This document shows positions 12,001 to 40,384 of a stretch of DNA of 64,000 nt, in pieces (the stretch's first letter is position 1; each line of letters opens with the position of its first letter). Source of the DNA: Acheta domesticus (Eukaryota > Arthropoda > Insecta > Orthoptera > Gryllidae); assembly GCA_031308135.1 (NCBI GenBank), contig JAHLJT010008756.1:103753271-103817270 (forward strand). Direction: 5' to 3'. The notes under the pieces are model-generated. The model was given only the letters and a program-made list of their open reading frames with translations. It searched no databases and was not told the origin of the DNA. The position numbers were made by a program, and so were the translations under genes.

Positions 12001-13060
12001 CCCTCTACACAGACCATTTGATCTGGAATTCTGCATTCAACCATGTCTCAGTCACTGCTATAATTGTCTGTTTATACTCTTGAATGTCCAATAGGAACAT
12101 ATCAAACTGGTAAAAGGCTGACCATTTTGGTATTGTAAATCCTAGGGTACCATACTGTTTCTTTTGCTAGTTTTTCTGTTGAGAAGCGTGATGCCAGTGA
12201 TTTTTGGCATACCATTCCTATATTTTATAGTTGCTTTTGAGTTATCACCTGTCTTTCTGCCAGTTCTACTCTCATCTCCCTGATTTTCTTGTGCTGTAAA
12301 GAGGTCCAATCCTCGTTAAAATACTGTATTATGAATCAGTTCCTTATTCTTTCACAGCAGCTCCTTAACAAGTTCCGTTGATTTCAACATAATCTTCAGT
12401 GATCAAGGGAGTTTGGTCAGCCTTTCCCAGGCATATGACTTGCAAAAGCATGGTGTTGAATTCTGCGGGTAGCTCTTTCCTGGAGTTACGATCTTGGAGT
12501 ATCTCTCTCAATTTCCCAATGTCTTCTTTCTTCTTCTCAGCAGGAGTTTCTAACTTACTTTCTTGAATTCTATAGGCATTGATATTTTTCAGTCTATGGT
12601 TTCTTTCCTCAATCTCTTCTGTGACTGTTTGCATGATCTTGGAAGAATATGCAGTTATGAGCGCTTCCCCAAACTTGTTCATTTTGGAATTTATTGTGGT
12701 TTCCATTTCTAGATTGATATCCTGTTGCATTGATTCAATCGCATCACATATTGCTGTCAGCTTGACATTGTCCTCATGAGTGGACTTCATTTTACTTGAA
12801 ATTTTCTTTAAACCAATTTGACATATTTTCAAATTACATGGAAGGTCTTCCACCTTCTTTACGGTCACAGAAATGTCATTCCTGATCTCTGTATGAGTTA
12901 CATCTAAGTTTTTCCTTGAGGTAGTGAATTCGTCTTTCATTTCCTTATGTAATTTATCAAATTGTTCTTTAAGAAGTTGCGCAAATTTCGTTGCCACCAT
13001 GTTATCCTTCATTAGTAATTCCACATTATCTACAGGAATGATGTTTATGTTATGTGTTAC
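12000..13060 (-). mobile_element. LINE fragment: ORF1 coiled coil and start of endonuclease
   Basis: The 219-codon minus-strand ORF (12365-13024) is a Lys/Glu-rich coiled coil with EERNHRLKNINAYRIQESKL, resembling the segment between coiled coil and RNA-binding domain in LINE ORF1 proteins, which bind LINE RNA. Downstream on the same strand, near 12020-12110, another frame reads IIAVTETWLNAEF, the signature at the start of an APE-type endonuclease. ORF1 followed by ORF2 in this order supports a non-LTR retrotransposon. The rest of ORF2 is missing. The 5' end abuts an A/B copy at about 13090. Confidence 0.75.
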
Positions 13061-13089
13061 TGTACATTTAGCACCGCCCTTACTGAAGG

Positions 13090-13680
13090 TGTTAACACAA
13101 AATTTGGAGCCATTTTTGAGAAATTCTTGTTTTTGATATTTTGTAATACTGCACTTATTTCACACAATATTGCACAAAAACAACTAATTTTTTTTTAATG
13201 CACATGTCTTTAATGAAACAACTTATTATGGAGAAAAAACTTAATTTGAAGGAAAAATCTCTTTATGTTCAACTTTGGTAGACTTTGAAGAGACTTGGGA
13301 TAACTGGAACTTTGGAAGGAAGATTAAAACTATTGGAAATTTAAGATATTCAGTGTTAACTGTGATCACTGGAATAAATCCTATCAATGCCATAAGTGTG
13401 TTTCACTCTATTTTTACTAGAAATTTAAAGAAAAAATTGTGAGCAATTTTTGAGAAAACTTTTTAAAATCTTCAAGGGCTTCATTACCTCTTTTTTTTTC
13501 TTCTTTCTTTCTTTTCTTCTTCTTCTTCCTCCAAAATTACAGAGCTTCGAGTCAAGCCGCATTGACCAGGGAATATTCATTTTGGAAAAAATTGTATAAA
13601 TAGTTTAGGTGCTATTGTTGGTTGTAGACGGATGGACATTTTGAAAGGGGAGGAAAAATTTGCCAGGGTATCGGAGAAAG
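13090..13680 (-). repeat. A/B element fragment, reverse, just upstream of a LIMK1 exon
   Basis: It contains TTTGGAGCCATTTTTGAGAA, ACAATATTGCACAAAAAC, TTTGAAGGAAAAATCTCT and, near 13550-13640, GTCAAGCCGCATTGACCAGG and TTTAGGTGCTATTG. A pyrimidine tract (13491-13532) has been inserted or expanded inside. It ends about 140 bp before the LIMK1 acceptor at 13816. Confidence 0.7.
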
Positions 13681-13816
13681 TTAAAATGATTAGAAAGTTT
13701 TTGAATACCAACAATGATATGTCAGAGTAGCCAGCTTACGTTTTGTAATGCTTATATGACTAACCCTGAAATAAGTGTTGCTCTTGCATAATTGTCATTT
13801 TTGTTTTGTTTTATAG

Positions 13817-28635
<14,819 letters not shown>

Positions 28636-29698
28636 AGTGGAAGGTATGTGCCTAAATCTTGTAATTGGTGGTTGTCAGAAAAATCTGAGATAGCTGCTTC
28701 TTAGAAATAATGTTTATCAGTTAGAAATAATGTTTGCCACAGTTCCCAAAATGTGCTTTGCAAATTTAAATACTCACTTGTTTTTTAAAAGACAAGCATT
28801 TAAAAAATTGTATATCTTAAGTTTAAAAATAAGACAAAAGATCTAAAATATTTCCCATTAAGACTTTATCTCATGTTTGCAATTGAATCTCTGATCATAT
28901 ATTCATGTTCTGATTTATAAAATCATTTTTCATTAAATGTGAAAACATTCAATGTGATGTCTTTTGAGAATTTTTATTTGGTAATGACACTTTTCGATTC
29001 TTCACTATACTAAAAGAAAAATAGAGAATTTGTAGGTTTTTGGTCTGCAAAGTACCTTTTGTAACATCAAGAATGGAATATTTCATTCTTTTCACTGAGC
29101 TGTTTTTGCATCAGAACTAGCCTTGCCTACATGTGCATTTTCTTTTCCTGGAAATGTACAGGAGCACATGATGTTAGATTTGTAACTTGTGAAACTGGAG
29201 GCCTGTTAGTCATAATACAAATTTTAGAGTATATATAATAGAATATTGCATAAATCTTCCAGTTTTCATATGAAATTAAGAAATTCGTATAAAGAAAGAC
29301 ATGTTTTCATCGTAATTATAGGATAAAATTAAGTAACATAAATATTACTTTGTGATACTAAGCAAGAGACTGTAATAACTAGCATTTAATTTGCATTTAT
29401 ATTAGCTCATTGTCTAGTTTTAAGTATTCTTCTATTGAATCATCCCTTGTTGTAAGTTGTCATATTTTCACACTTTGTGAGAAAATGCAAGAGGTTATAT
29501 TTGATCAAGATTAAGATATGAGTGCTACAAAATTACAATTGGACATTGCTAAACATAAAAAGAGCAAGTATAGTAATCATATTTCAGATACTCTTGAAAT
29601 AGCTAAAATCATGTTCTGCGTCTTGTTTACTGAGTTACAGTTTATACCAGTTTTGTTCAAACAGAAATATTTAGAAAATATAATGATTCACAAAACAA

Positions 29699-29704
29699 AA
29701 TAAA
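29699..29704 (+). terminator. Candidate proximal LIMK1 poly(A) signal
   Basis: AATAAA followed by TTTTTTGTATTCGTGGGTTT, a good U/GU-rich downstream element, about 1.06 kb after the LIMK1 stop. It is the most convincing proximal site by context. Others with the same hexamer lie at 30332, 32506 and 39545. Confidence 0.4.
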
Positions 29705-32700
29705 TATTGACTGAATTTTTTGTATTCGTGGGTTTGTTATACTAAATATATAAGTAAATACACAAAATTAAAACTTCTCAATTATACAAAATAACAAAAT
29801 ACATTGCAGTAAATAAATGCATGCTAAATTTCTTTGAACCATTACTGTTTGTGTTCAAATTATGAATAACAAAAACACTTGCAATGTGTGCAGGAGAAAA
29901 TTATTATTATTATTTTGTTGAATAGTCCTGAGCCTTGACAGTTTGTCATTTTCATTGTTTTGATTTTAACAAGACTGGCAAACTTCTGGACTATTTTTTA
30001 CTCCACTCTTCCAAAACAGTTTTATGTAAGTCTTTCCCTCTTCTTCTCATCTTCTTCATTTATAGTATTATTATTAACATTAATAATTAATAACAATATA
30101 TAGAATTTTCGTATTCTGCTTTTTTATACTTTTTGTAGAGGTTTAATTGGAATCAACTCTGCTAATTGTGGAGGTGTGTGCAACTTGACATGTTCCAAAT
30201 TAGCCATTTCTTGTTAACAGCTCCTGTTGTCTTGCTGAAAGGTATAAACAGATGCCATTTCCAATTAATGTACACTTTCTTATATTTGTTTTTAAGATAT
30301 GATTGTAAACTATTTTTTTTAATATGTTTTCAATAAAATGTAGGTTTTCCACACTTTTTGATGACTTATAGCCCCAAAGAAATATTGATCTGCTTTCATG
30401 TTTTAGAGTTGGAAGGTATTAGCCTCCTGATTTGGGTTTTCTCCACTATAGACCCCATCGGATCCAGAAAAGATAACCTTTTATTTCATCAGATGAAAGC
30501 TGAGAATTCCAGAATTCGTGATAATTAGCATTCCCTTTTGCAAACTTGTTTCTCAAAGCACTGCTCTTCTTACTTACAAATGGTCTCTTTCTGAAAATTC
30601 TTTTACGGTATCCATATAAAGTATCTGACAGAAGGCACAATGACTTGCACCTTTATATTTGAATTTGTTAATGATATATTGCACAGTTAAATGTGTTGTA
30701 TATTGTATGTTGTATGTTGTACTATTTGTCCGATCTTTCTCAAAGGCTAAACTAATACTGACATCTTTCAAACAAATACCGTTATTTCTGCTTACCCATA
30801 ATTAACAAATAAACCTAAAGTAAAGCACTTCAGTGCACATTGGTCATAGGGTTCACATAGAGTCCATGTAATAGACCATTGCCAACTCAAAACTCATTTA
30901 AAAAGACAGCATTTGTACTTACATTCTTACTAACAAACTCAACCATACGAACAGAAATGGTGCAACAAATTATTTAGTTTTACATTTTCTGCTCCTGATA
31001 TTGCAAAAAATTATAACATGTTAGGGCATGCAATGCCTTTCTTATACATCTAGGAATCATATTGGCAATTGTTTTTAAAATACATAAATTCTGAAGAATG
31101 AAAATCAGTATTTATTGGGGGAAAAATCAGGTGTGTGAATGGAAATGGTACAAACTGTAATATATTACCAAGATTATTTCTTTCAAAGAATGTACACAAT
31201 CGTACTAAAATTTACTTCAGTCCTAGATGATATTTCATCTTTTCTTGTTTGAATTGCTTGCAAATAGTGGCAAATTAATGACCACCTCTATGGATGACCT
31301 GTATGGATGTTTATCTCTTCTGTGGTATTATGAAAAACTCAATAATATACACTGTTTCTGCAATTTCTCAGGAAAGAATAATTAATTGGTAAAAAATAAT
31401 TATTGAAACTCTGATGTAATGAGTAAAAAATTGTACTACTTGCCAATTCCAGATTATACAAAAAACAAAATTTAATTTCCAGCTACCTAACATTTCTCTT
31501 GCATTTACTTACACAACTGTATTTTTTGTTTTAAAATATAATTGGAGTTCTTCAGAAAACTATTTTTGAAAATGCATTGTTGAAAGATATTGTTTGATAA
31601 TTTGTTCCTCTGTATGTGCAATGTTGGTTGAATCCTTTTTCCAACTTTTAATTGACTTCCATGACCTGTTTATTAAGTGTAATTTAGATGTTCATTTATT
31701 TTTCTTTGCTAATTGTTTTATAATGTATTGTGTAAATATGTAAATTTGTACAAGTAACAACAGTGCCATTTGATTTGTAAGAATGTTGGTATAGGTGTGT
31801 AATAATTGTGGCCTTCCTACTGTCTTTTGACAGTCAAGCAAAATTTCCCTGTGAAAGAAAATTTTAGAACAAGTGTTTCAACGTACAGTGTATATTTGGG
31901 CATTGACAATACTACACAGGATTGTACTTGCTACCTGTTAGTGAAATCTTACTACTTCGTTAACTTAAGTCGGCATCAATACCATCTGTGATGTCATGTC
32001 TTGACATATTCTACTGTAAACTTCCGCATTTCTTTACCCTTAAATTTGTGTTGTTACTGTCCAATGAGGTAAGCAACAAAGAAATATACACAGAATTCTG
32101 ATATTTTACATAAAGTAGAGTTTTTACAGTTGAATACTGAAATTCATGAATTGATTAGAGAAAAGCATTTAAAAAACTGAAAAATGTTTTTGCAACAAAA
32201 GTCTTTCATTATTGTTTTAGAAGATTGTATTGAAATATGTGTGCTTTTTTGGTGAATAGTATTGAACTTTTTGGATTTTTAATGAAAACTAAAATTCAGA
32301 TAATAATTTTGTAATATGAACTTAGAGATCTATTAGTTGTGGAAATTATAATGAACTGTATAACTGGTGTAATTTTAAGCAATGAAAACTGAGATAAATA
32401 TTATTTAGTGGCTTTGTGAACCATGAAATTAATTTTGTTCAAAGAAGTCATTTTCTATTGTTGTCTAATTGGGAGACATTTCTCAACTTTTAAATAGCAT
32501 GTTCAAATAAAGCCTAAATTTCTCATGGATCTATCACAGATGTTGAAGAACTTGGAATGTAGAGTGAATGTGAAACACTTTGTGGAGATTACTAATGATA
32601 ATTGTGTTATGTCTTTGAAGGTTGATATATCGTATGCAAAAAGAAAGAAAAAACAAGAAAAGAAAGAAAAAAGGTTATCAGTTTGTATGAATGATTTTCT

Positions 32701-33706
32701 CTCAACTGAATGTCTGTGATTTTTTAATGTTAAAATCACTAATTGTGATTAAATATGCAAATTTGTGCAATCTTTACTGAAGCTAAATAATACATATGTT
32801 ATAAACTTGTTTATATTACAAGTACTACCATGTTCTTCAAAGTACATGTGTGCTAGAGAAAGCTTACATCAACTTAATGATATTCTATTTTTGAATATAA
32901 GATACTGGAGAATTTTGTTAGTATACTAATCTCTCTCCTTTTCAACAATTCAAATTTGGTGCAACTTCTTTCCCCTTTCCTGTTCCATATCAATCTGTAA
33001 ACAAGCCATTGCTTTCTGAACTGTCCTGTAATAACAATTGTAAAACTATATAATATCCTGATTACAATACTGCTATTTGTTATTGAAATGTAATACCTTG
33101 CTTTTCCATAATAAATGCTGGTAAATTGTGGGCGACATAACTACTTCATTAAAAAGGGGCCGTATCATCTAGTAAACATTATTCATTTAATTTTTTCAAT
33201 ATTTCCTTTTGCTTGTGTTAATAAGTGTGCTTGCTGTCCTGTAATTTCGCTCTACAAAATTAACTTTCACCTAAGAAAAAAGCTGTTTTCTAAGATTCAT
33301 TTAAGTATGGCTTTTGAAGTACTCAGTCATTATTTTCAATTTAGAAGGAATGATATGCAGAGGTGGGGGATTGTGGAAAGCAATTGAAAATATTAATTAT
33401 AAATTATCCTCTTGGGTGGTATATTAACCCAATCACTATTGGCAATGTAGTTGTTTTGTAACCATTACCAATGCCGCAAAACATAAAGGCAAACAGGACT
33501 ACCAATTATAGTGAAATACAATATTTAAATGAATCACACATTAGCCAAAGTTCAAATGAATGTCAATAACCTACCTTGAATATGTAAATACTTTACAAAC
33601 ACACATTAAAATCTTAGTATTTTGGTGAGGTTCACTAAACAGCAATAAAATGCTTTAAAACATTAATATCACTGAATTAAATTATTGATTTAACATGAAC
33701 ATCATT

Positions 33707-34112
33707 TGGACGGTGTTATGCAACAACTGGCTAAGCGCCATTTTTGAAAAAATAAGATGTGGACGCCATCAGTTGCTTTGGATCACGTTCTAAGTGTACG
33801 CAAAATTTTGACTCCAAATCTGTAAAAATAGCATTATAATTATGAAAAATGTAAATGCTATCAGTCTCATCAGGGAGTTTGTTTTGCAAAAAACCGACTG
33901 TAAACCTAGATCTTCAAATCTGCTGTTTTTAATTTCACATTATGCAGGTAAGTGCCAGATATTCCACTCATGTTTGTGTAGTTTGGCACTTCAATGAATG
34001 AATTAATTAAATTACAGTTTTTAGAGCTGAAAATGTAATAAAACCTTTGAACACGATTATCTTAAAACTTATATGATATCGCATAGCTGGTTGATACATA
34101 ACACCGTCCATT
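33707..34112. mobile_element. MITE-like unit with about 35-bp imperfect inverted repeats
   Basis: The left arm TGGACGGTGTTATGCAACAA (33708 on) and the inverted right arm TGGACGGTGTTATGTATCAA (ending about 34111) continue with ...CTGGCTAAGCG and ...CCAGCTATGCG. The spacer is about 330 bp and non-coding. A target duplication is not clear. Confidence 0.55.
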
Positions 34113-35396
34113 TCAAGCAGTTTTATGTGAATGATATTGTTAATGTGGTGTAATGGTAATATTTTAAAGAATTTTATCATTGTTAACAATATTAACAGTA
34201 AAAATATTTTAAATCATTAACATCGTGGAATAAAATTACTTTAATTATTGTTAATTGATGCAATTTGATTAAGTGATGTTAATGTCATAAAATACTTTTA
34301 TTATCATTTAATGAATCTCCTGGATATTCTATTAAGATTTTAGAGTCTCTGTGAAGTACGTTATATTTTCAAGGTAAATTGTGCCATTTCATGTGCACTA
34401 AAGCAAGCTTATGGTTCATTTTGATGTATTTTGCTATAATATTTGTTTGCTTTTCCTCTTTTTTGGTAGCATTGATAATGTAATCAGTGTACAATGAATC
34501 ATCTGCATTATCAATATGAAATTATGTTAATGAACTAACCTGACGAATACCTAATTTACAACTATTCCTTTTAATCTGAATATTGTTTCTTCTAAATAAT
34601 TATGATGGATTATTGGGTTGTTTGAGTTTAATTTCCATGGAAATTAGTGAAAAGAGAAAAAAGTCTTTATTGGTATTGTTTTATTTTTTTTTATTTAATT
34701 TTAATTTTAATTTAACAGAGGCATACTTCTTTTTGAGTGGTATTACTCCTGATGCCATTTTGCCGTACTTTTCTCTCCCCCCCTCCCATATATCAGAGTA
34801 AGAATGTCATATTTTTTTTCCTACTCATCATGATGATCATGTTCCTAAATGTGTTGTTCACTCATAGAAAAGTTATTGTGAGATGAATATAAAGATTTAT
34901 TGAATGAAGATGTTTAGCAATGGTTTTGAGAGTAATAAAAACTTATGAATACATTTTTGTGTCAGCTGATAAAGTTTCTTATGTGAAAAAACACTTCTTT
35001 TCTGGTGTGTCAGTTAATTGATTCAAATGTATCAATGAGATCAGTTTTCACCATCATATTCAATATTTCACAGCTGGTATTTAGGGATTTCTGAAATGGT
35101 ACCACATTTGCTTTGTCATTGTGCTTAATGACAAATGACGAAAATGAGAAACCTGTTTTTTCACATTTGATACTTTACAGTTTACACAACAACCTGTTAA
35201 GGACCTGGATTCTCAATTAAACCTTGTGAAAACCAGGAAGGATTTGGTGGCAAATAGAATTACGAATTAGGCTTCAATGTGTTCAGTGTTCAACCTTTCT
35301 GATGTCGAAAGTGGACATAGAAAGCTAAATACCTTTTAACACATAGACCTATGGAATAATCAAGTAAATTTCTCATACCCAAATTTATTAATCTTA

Positions 35397-36589
35397 AGGG
35401 TCATCCACAAATTAAGTAACGCTAAAGGAGAAGGAGGGAGGACATTCCACTGCAATAAATTAGGGATGCTAATTTAATTTAATTTAACAGATTTAACGAT
35501 AATGCAGATTTTTATTTTCTCTCAGTATTTGCAGAAATAATTCCTTTTGTTCAGTCTTATATTAAAACAAACCATTAAAGTATTTACGTAATAAATTATT
35601 AATAAATTAAAGTGTTATGATGCATAAATTGTTATATGAAATTGAAATAGTCTTTCATCAATGATATATTAATTGAATCTGTTAGGTTACAGAGAAAATA
35701 TTCAAAATTAATCTATAGTATATCCGGGAACTCAATTAAATTATTATTGGAGATTCCTGTCTATGCATCCTCCATGATGGAATCTGCCCAGCTTGTCAGC
35801 AGAAATTTATTTGCCTATTTGTCCTTTTTTTCCATCAAAATTCTCCGTCTTTATTGTTTTGGGGCAGCCAGCATCACCAATCACCAGTAGTGCTTAGGTT
35901 TTATATTTGACAGATGTAATTGAATGAGTTTATTAACACTGTTACTGTAGTGTGTTTTTGGCATTACTGCATTTAAATGGGTAATAACAAGGGGCTCGAA
36001 TCTTTATTCAAATTAATAAATTGATCCTTGGCAGATACTTTTTTTTTTATAAGAAGTAAGCAAAAGGCAAGAAAGAGAATCTCTCAATGAAAATGAACTC
36101 TCATAATTCCATAGTAAATTGTGTTTGTTGACTGTCAGCCTTGCACAGTTTGTGTTACTTCTCAGGAGTCATTGTTAATGTTCAGGGTATTCTGTTTTTC
36201 AATGTAAACTGGGTATGCCACACTGAAGTTCTTACCTCCTCTTCTCTGTTCTTATCCACTCAATGTTAATTGGAACTAAATTCTATCTTTAATGTAAGAG
36301 AAGTTGTCGGCTGGCAAAAAAAATAACCCAAATAAATACTACTTTTAAGTGTGCCAAGGAATGCATCAGTTTCTAATTTATTTATCAAATACTGTTCTTT
36401 ATTATAACTTTATAATAACTTTTAATTCATAACACAGAGTAAAAACAATGGTTTTATGGTTATAAAATGTATTTTATTTTATAAATGAGGGAGGTTGATT
36501 ATTTAGAGGGGTTCAAGCTCATGGTACAGGGAAGGAGGAGGATATCCAAAATACTCCAAATTTGCATTACGTAATTTGCAGGTGACCCC
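35397..36589. mobile_element. TIR element of the GGGGTCATCC family, copy 1 (1193 bp)
   Basis: The left end is AGGGTCATCCACAAATTAAG and the inverted right end is GGGGTCACCTGCAAATTACG, flanked by a TTA duplication (35394-35396 and 36590-36592). No transposase ORF was seen. It belongs with the copies at 48103 and 51664. Confidence 0.8.
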
Positions 36590-36592
36590 TTA

Positions 36593-39500
36593 GGAATTTT
36601 TGTGTCTAAAATGAAGAAATTGATTGTTTCGTTCATCAAATTTTAGTCGTTTGATCAGAAGTTATTTTAGGCAGAGTATTATTCATTTCTAGTTAATAAA
36701 GTCAGACTGATCTTAGAAAATCAGAGTGTAAGATTATCCTGTATGAGATTCCGATGGAGATAAAAGGCAAGGGAGATAACTTCAGTTGTCAATGTGGACC
36801 CATATTCATTGTGAGATAGCAGTTCTTTAAAAGTGCATTTGAGGCTCACGGAAAAGAAAAAAACGTGGTGGAACAAAACAAATTTTGCATCTGAAGTACA
36901 TAGAACAATATGTAAATGGAATTCTTATTGTATTTAGCAATGCAATTGTTAAAACAACTGAACTACTATCTTCATTATTAATAAGAGTTCACAAAAAGTT
37001 TTTTCTTCCGGAGTGTTCTATTTTGCCTGTCTTAATGGTTTCAAGCGCACTAAAACAAATGGAAGGGTTGCTTGTGAAATGTACATTGTGTGGTGCTTTG
37101 TTTATGGAATGCAAATTATCATATATCGAAACTTTTGATTTTTCAGTCACTCATTAATTTAGTTTCCTTTCTTCTGAATGATATAAAACCCGTCGTTTTA
37201 ACAGTAAAATTTATGAGAGGAAAAAGTTATTTTTGGGGAGGTCACGATTACAATTGTTACCGGTTTTATTCATGCATCTTGTATGAAAACATTAATTGTT
37301 ACATTTAATAGTAATCTATGGATATTGTTTCCAGAAATTGTAAGAATTTGAATTGCCTATTTCTTTGTTCAGAATAAGTGAACTTCAGTATGAAAATATC
37401 AATTTTGAAAACATTATTACATAGATATTTCGTACTTGTTTATCTTTGATATCACAACATGCTTGCACCTTATAGTGCAATTTCCTCTGATATGTTTACA
37501 AAAATATGTATTCCTTTTTTATTTCTTTTTATTTGACACTGCAAGTCATTGGAGATTTTTTTTCCCTCTTCATGTAAGCTAATTGTGAGTACAATGATAT
37601 CTTTGCTCACGATACCTTTGTTTTAAAACATAAGCTATCTTTAAGTTTTAGTATGAAACAGAAACAATTGTGAGCATTTTAAATACTTTTGTAGGAAGCA
37701 GTATTTGTAAATATATACTTTATCTTGTCATTAGCAACCATTATTGGATTGCCTCGTTCTCTTCCAGTGGCGTACTTGGAAAAGAAAAAGTAAGTTGTGT
37801 AATTTTCCTTTAAAATGCTAATAGCTTCTAAATAAAATGTTGAGATGCTATTGCATATTGTGAATTGGTGATTAAGGTATTCCAGCAGTGTGAATGAAGT
37901 TTGTATTTTATCTTTGGTTGTTGTTTTTTTCAAAAGTTACTACAGATGGTAACATAATTGTATTGTAAACATTTTTTTTAACAATTTGTTTAATTAATTT
38001 GATTTAATCAATGTTAGTATTTTCTATTTCAATTTGCCACTGAGATCAATTTGTGCACAGTGCAGATTGATAAAATCAAATGGTTTCAGAACATTTAATT
38101 TAACTATTGTGTGTCATAAACGTTTGATGAACATATTCAGTAAACTGTTTTGTAATAATTTTATTTTTTATTAAACAAATTGTTAGTGTTATTTTTAATT
38201 TATTTTTTCAATACTTATTTCAAAAATCATTTATTTCAGAAAATAAAATTTTCAGTTTGTTGAGATTCTGTTGGTAACAAAAAGATATATTACTAAGTAA
38301 ATTTAAAATTGTTTACAATAATATCTTTCAATGTTTTATATTTCAAAATATTTATGTTCCATCAAAATGGGATTTATTTTGTTTGTTCCTTTCATTGTTG
38401 AATTTGTTCAAAAACATTCATTTTGTAAAACGTTTCCAAGAAACTTAAATGTGTAATGTGCACATTTTGTTTTCTTCTGCTGAATGAAGTTCTGAGAATA
38501 ATCTGTGAAAAATATATAAATAAATTGATTTTTAAATTTTGTTTTTGTTAAACACTATAATTCTTGTATCATTTTTCTGTAAGTATAGGCCAGTGAAGAG
38601 TGTTTTGCATTTAACGTTGATTTCTTATTTAATTAATGTACATGTAAAATAATTATTAAAAATAAATTAATTTAGGCAGTCTATAAAAAAGGGGAACTGT
38701 AACCTCGCTGAGAGTAATAACTAATTATGAAGGTCAATCTTTCTGCAACTCACAGTGACTGTTCTTGTGCGTTGTCAGATTTGGTAGTGAATTTGATATC
38801 TGTGGCTTGTTCTTAGTTGTATTTTTTCCCTTTGTATATATATGTACATATGGAAAAACTTTGAATATAAGAATGTTTTTGTATATTTGAACAGTGTGAA
38901 GTAGGAATACAGCCACAGATTTCAAGTCTTTGATGTGTATACATTTAATTTATTATTTGTGAAGTCCTGTATATCTTTTGTTAAGTAAATGTAAGAAGTG
39001 TTTGAAGTCATTTAATACTCTACTAGTTTGCTGTTTGAGATGAAAGTTGTTTTTTTCTGTTGGTTTGGAAGTTAAAATATGCTGGTCTTTTTTTAATATC
39101 TAATATTGATTTTTTGTGTTGGTTATTTTTGCACTCCCACTGATAAAGCCAGCATCAGTTATGAAAAGTAATGTGTGATTTATTTTCTGTCCATTGCATT
39201 GTCCCATGTTAATTATTGTAGGGAGATTTTCTCAATTTATACTCTAAAAATAAATACTTATTGCATGTTAATTTCTCCTTGCAATGTGTGTTGAGTAATG
39301 TTGAAATGTTTTATTGATTCCATTGTGTGTTTTTTTATTTTATAAGAATAATTATCATTGTAAATATGGAACTTTTGTTTAAAGTAATTTGTGTACATTT
39401 CCTTTTACATAGAACTATTTTTTTTTAATGTGTTAAACAGTGATGAATTTTTAAATTGTTTTACATTCCATATCTTTAATACATTTTCTTTGTAATATTT

Positions 39501-39617
39501 TGTTGTTTTAATTTGGAAAAATTTAAATTGTCGTGTTGAAAATGAATAAAGTGTAAATATATATATTAATACGTTTCATCCATTACCATATTTTGTCCTT
39601 AACTTCTGTATTTGTAC
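36593..39617 (+). other. T-rich stretch without recognised genes
   Basis: It continues the low-feature DNA downstream of LIMK1 and has an AATAAA at 39545 near its end. Small ORFs (for example 36885-37157) lack coding signatures. Confidence 0.5.
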
Positions 39618-40180
39618 TGTGACGACGTCATGATAGAGTAAGAACACAGACAGGGAGATTATGTTTACAGATTTATTTACTGTCATTCACTTTACAGTAT
39701 TTATAACTCTTAAGGAACACTTTTTCCGCAGCCTCCCCATATTAATCCTCTCTTATTTAGTGAACACCAGTATGCAAAAACACTTGTGCCGCCCTTGTTC
39801 TCTCATCCTGTGGTGGAAGCCACACCTCGCAAAGCCGAGACTTGCGATCACATTCTGCCCCGATGTTCCTCTGAAACTTCAATGCTCCGGTAGTTTCATC
39901 CCCTAAGCTATATCACGTGGCAGTGTCTTCCATGCTCTAGACTTGCTGAACTGCTTCACCTCATTACATTTTGGGCCGGGTGTAAAACCGGGGCCTGCCG
40001 GCCAGCTGCATTCCGAGAGCTGCCATCACACATCATCCCCCCTGTGCTATTTGACACCCGCATTCCAAGAACACTCCTCGGGCCTGCACCCTCCAAAAAG
40101 GCCTGGGGCCTCTGGACCCCTCCCCTCACCAACCGCGCCCCTTGCGTGCCTCTGACCAAGCAAAATGTTACAGCATTACA
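39618..40180 (-). mobile_element. Solo-LTR-like unit
   Basis: Read on the minus strand, the unit begins TGTAATGCTGTAACATTTTG and ends TGACGTCGTCACA, giving TG...CA ends. Near its 3' end it has a TATAAATA box (39699-39706), then AATAAA (39672-39677). It is much richer in G+C than its flanks (GCCGGCAGGCCCCGG). This matches LTR architecture, but no clear target duplication was found and no internal retrotransposon sequence adjoins it. The 70-codon ORFs inside are incidental. Confidence 0.5.
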
Positions 40181-40384
40181 CTTCCAATAACAACTTAAAA
40201 TTGATATACAATTCTCAAAGTGGCCCTAATTCATGTTGCAGTTTAGGACAATCAACATCAAACATCAATTGTAAAGGTGATACAGGTTTTCAGATGAGGA
40301 GAGGAGTAGGGGAAAAGGTGTAATACACCTGAACGTAAAAAGAGGTTACATAAAATTTGACATACTCTAAGTATTAGCGTATAG

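Larger units (their letters stand above)
28636..35393 (+). other. T-rich gene-poor stretch after LIMK1, possible 3' UTR
   Basis: No ORF with coding character and almost no recognised TE, in contrast to the TE-dense DNA before 28 kb. It carries several AATAAA hexamers (29699, 30332, 32506) and scattered TGTAAATA (Pumilio-type) motifs. Part may be the LIMK1 3' UTR; the rest is intergenic. One TIR element lies at about 33707-34112. Confidence 0.4.

Noticed and set aside
34143..34160. tRNA box-A-like GTGGTGTAATGG
   Set aside because: No box B at proper distance and no cloverleaf.
39618..40180. Clear target-site duplication for the solo-LTR-like unit
   Set aside because: Flanks TGTAC and CTTCC do not match; shifting the ends by a few bases does not help, so LTR status stays tentative.
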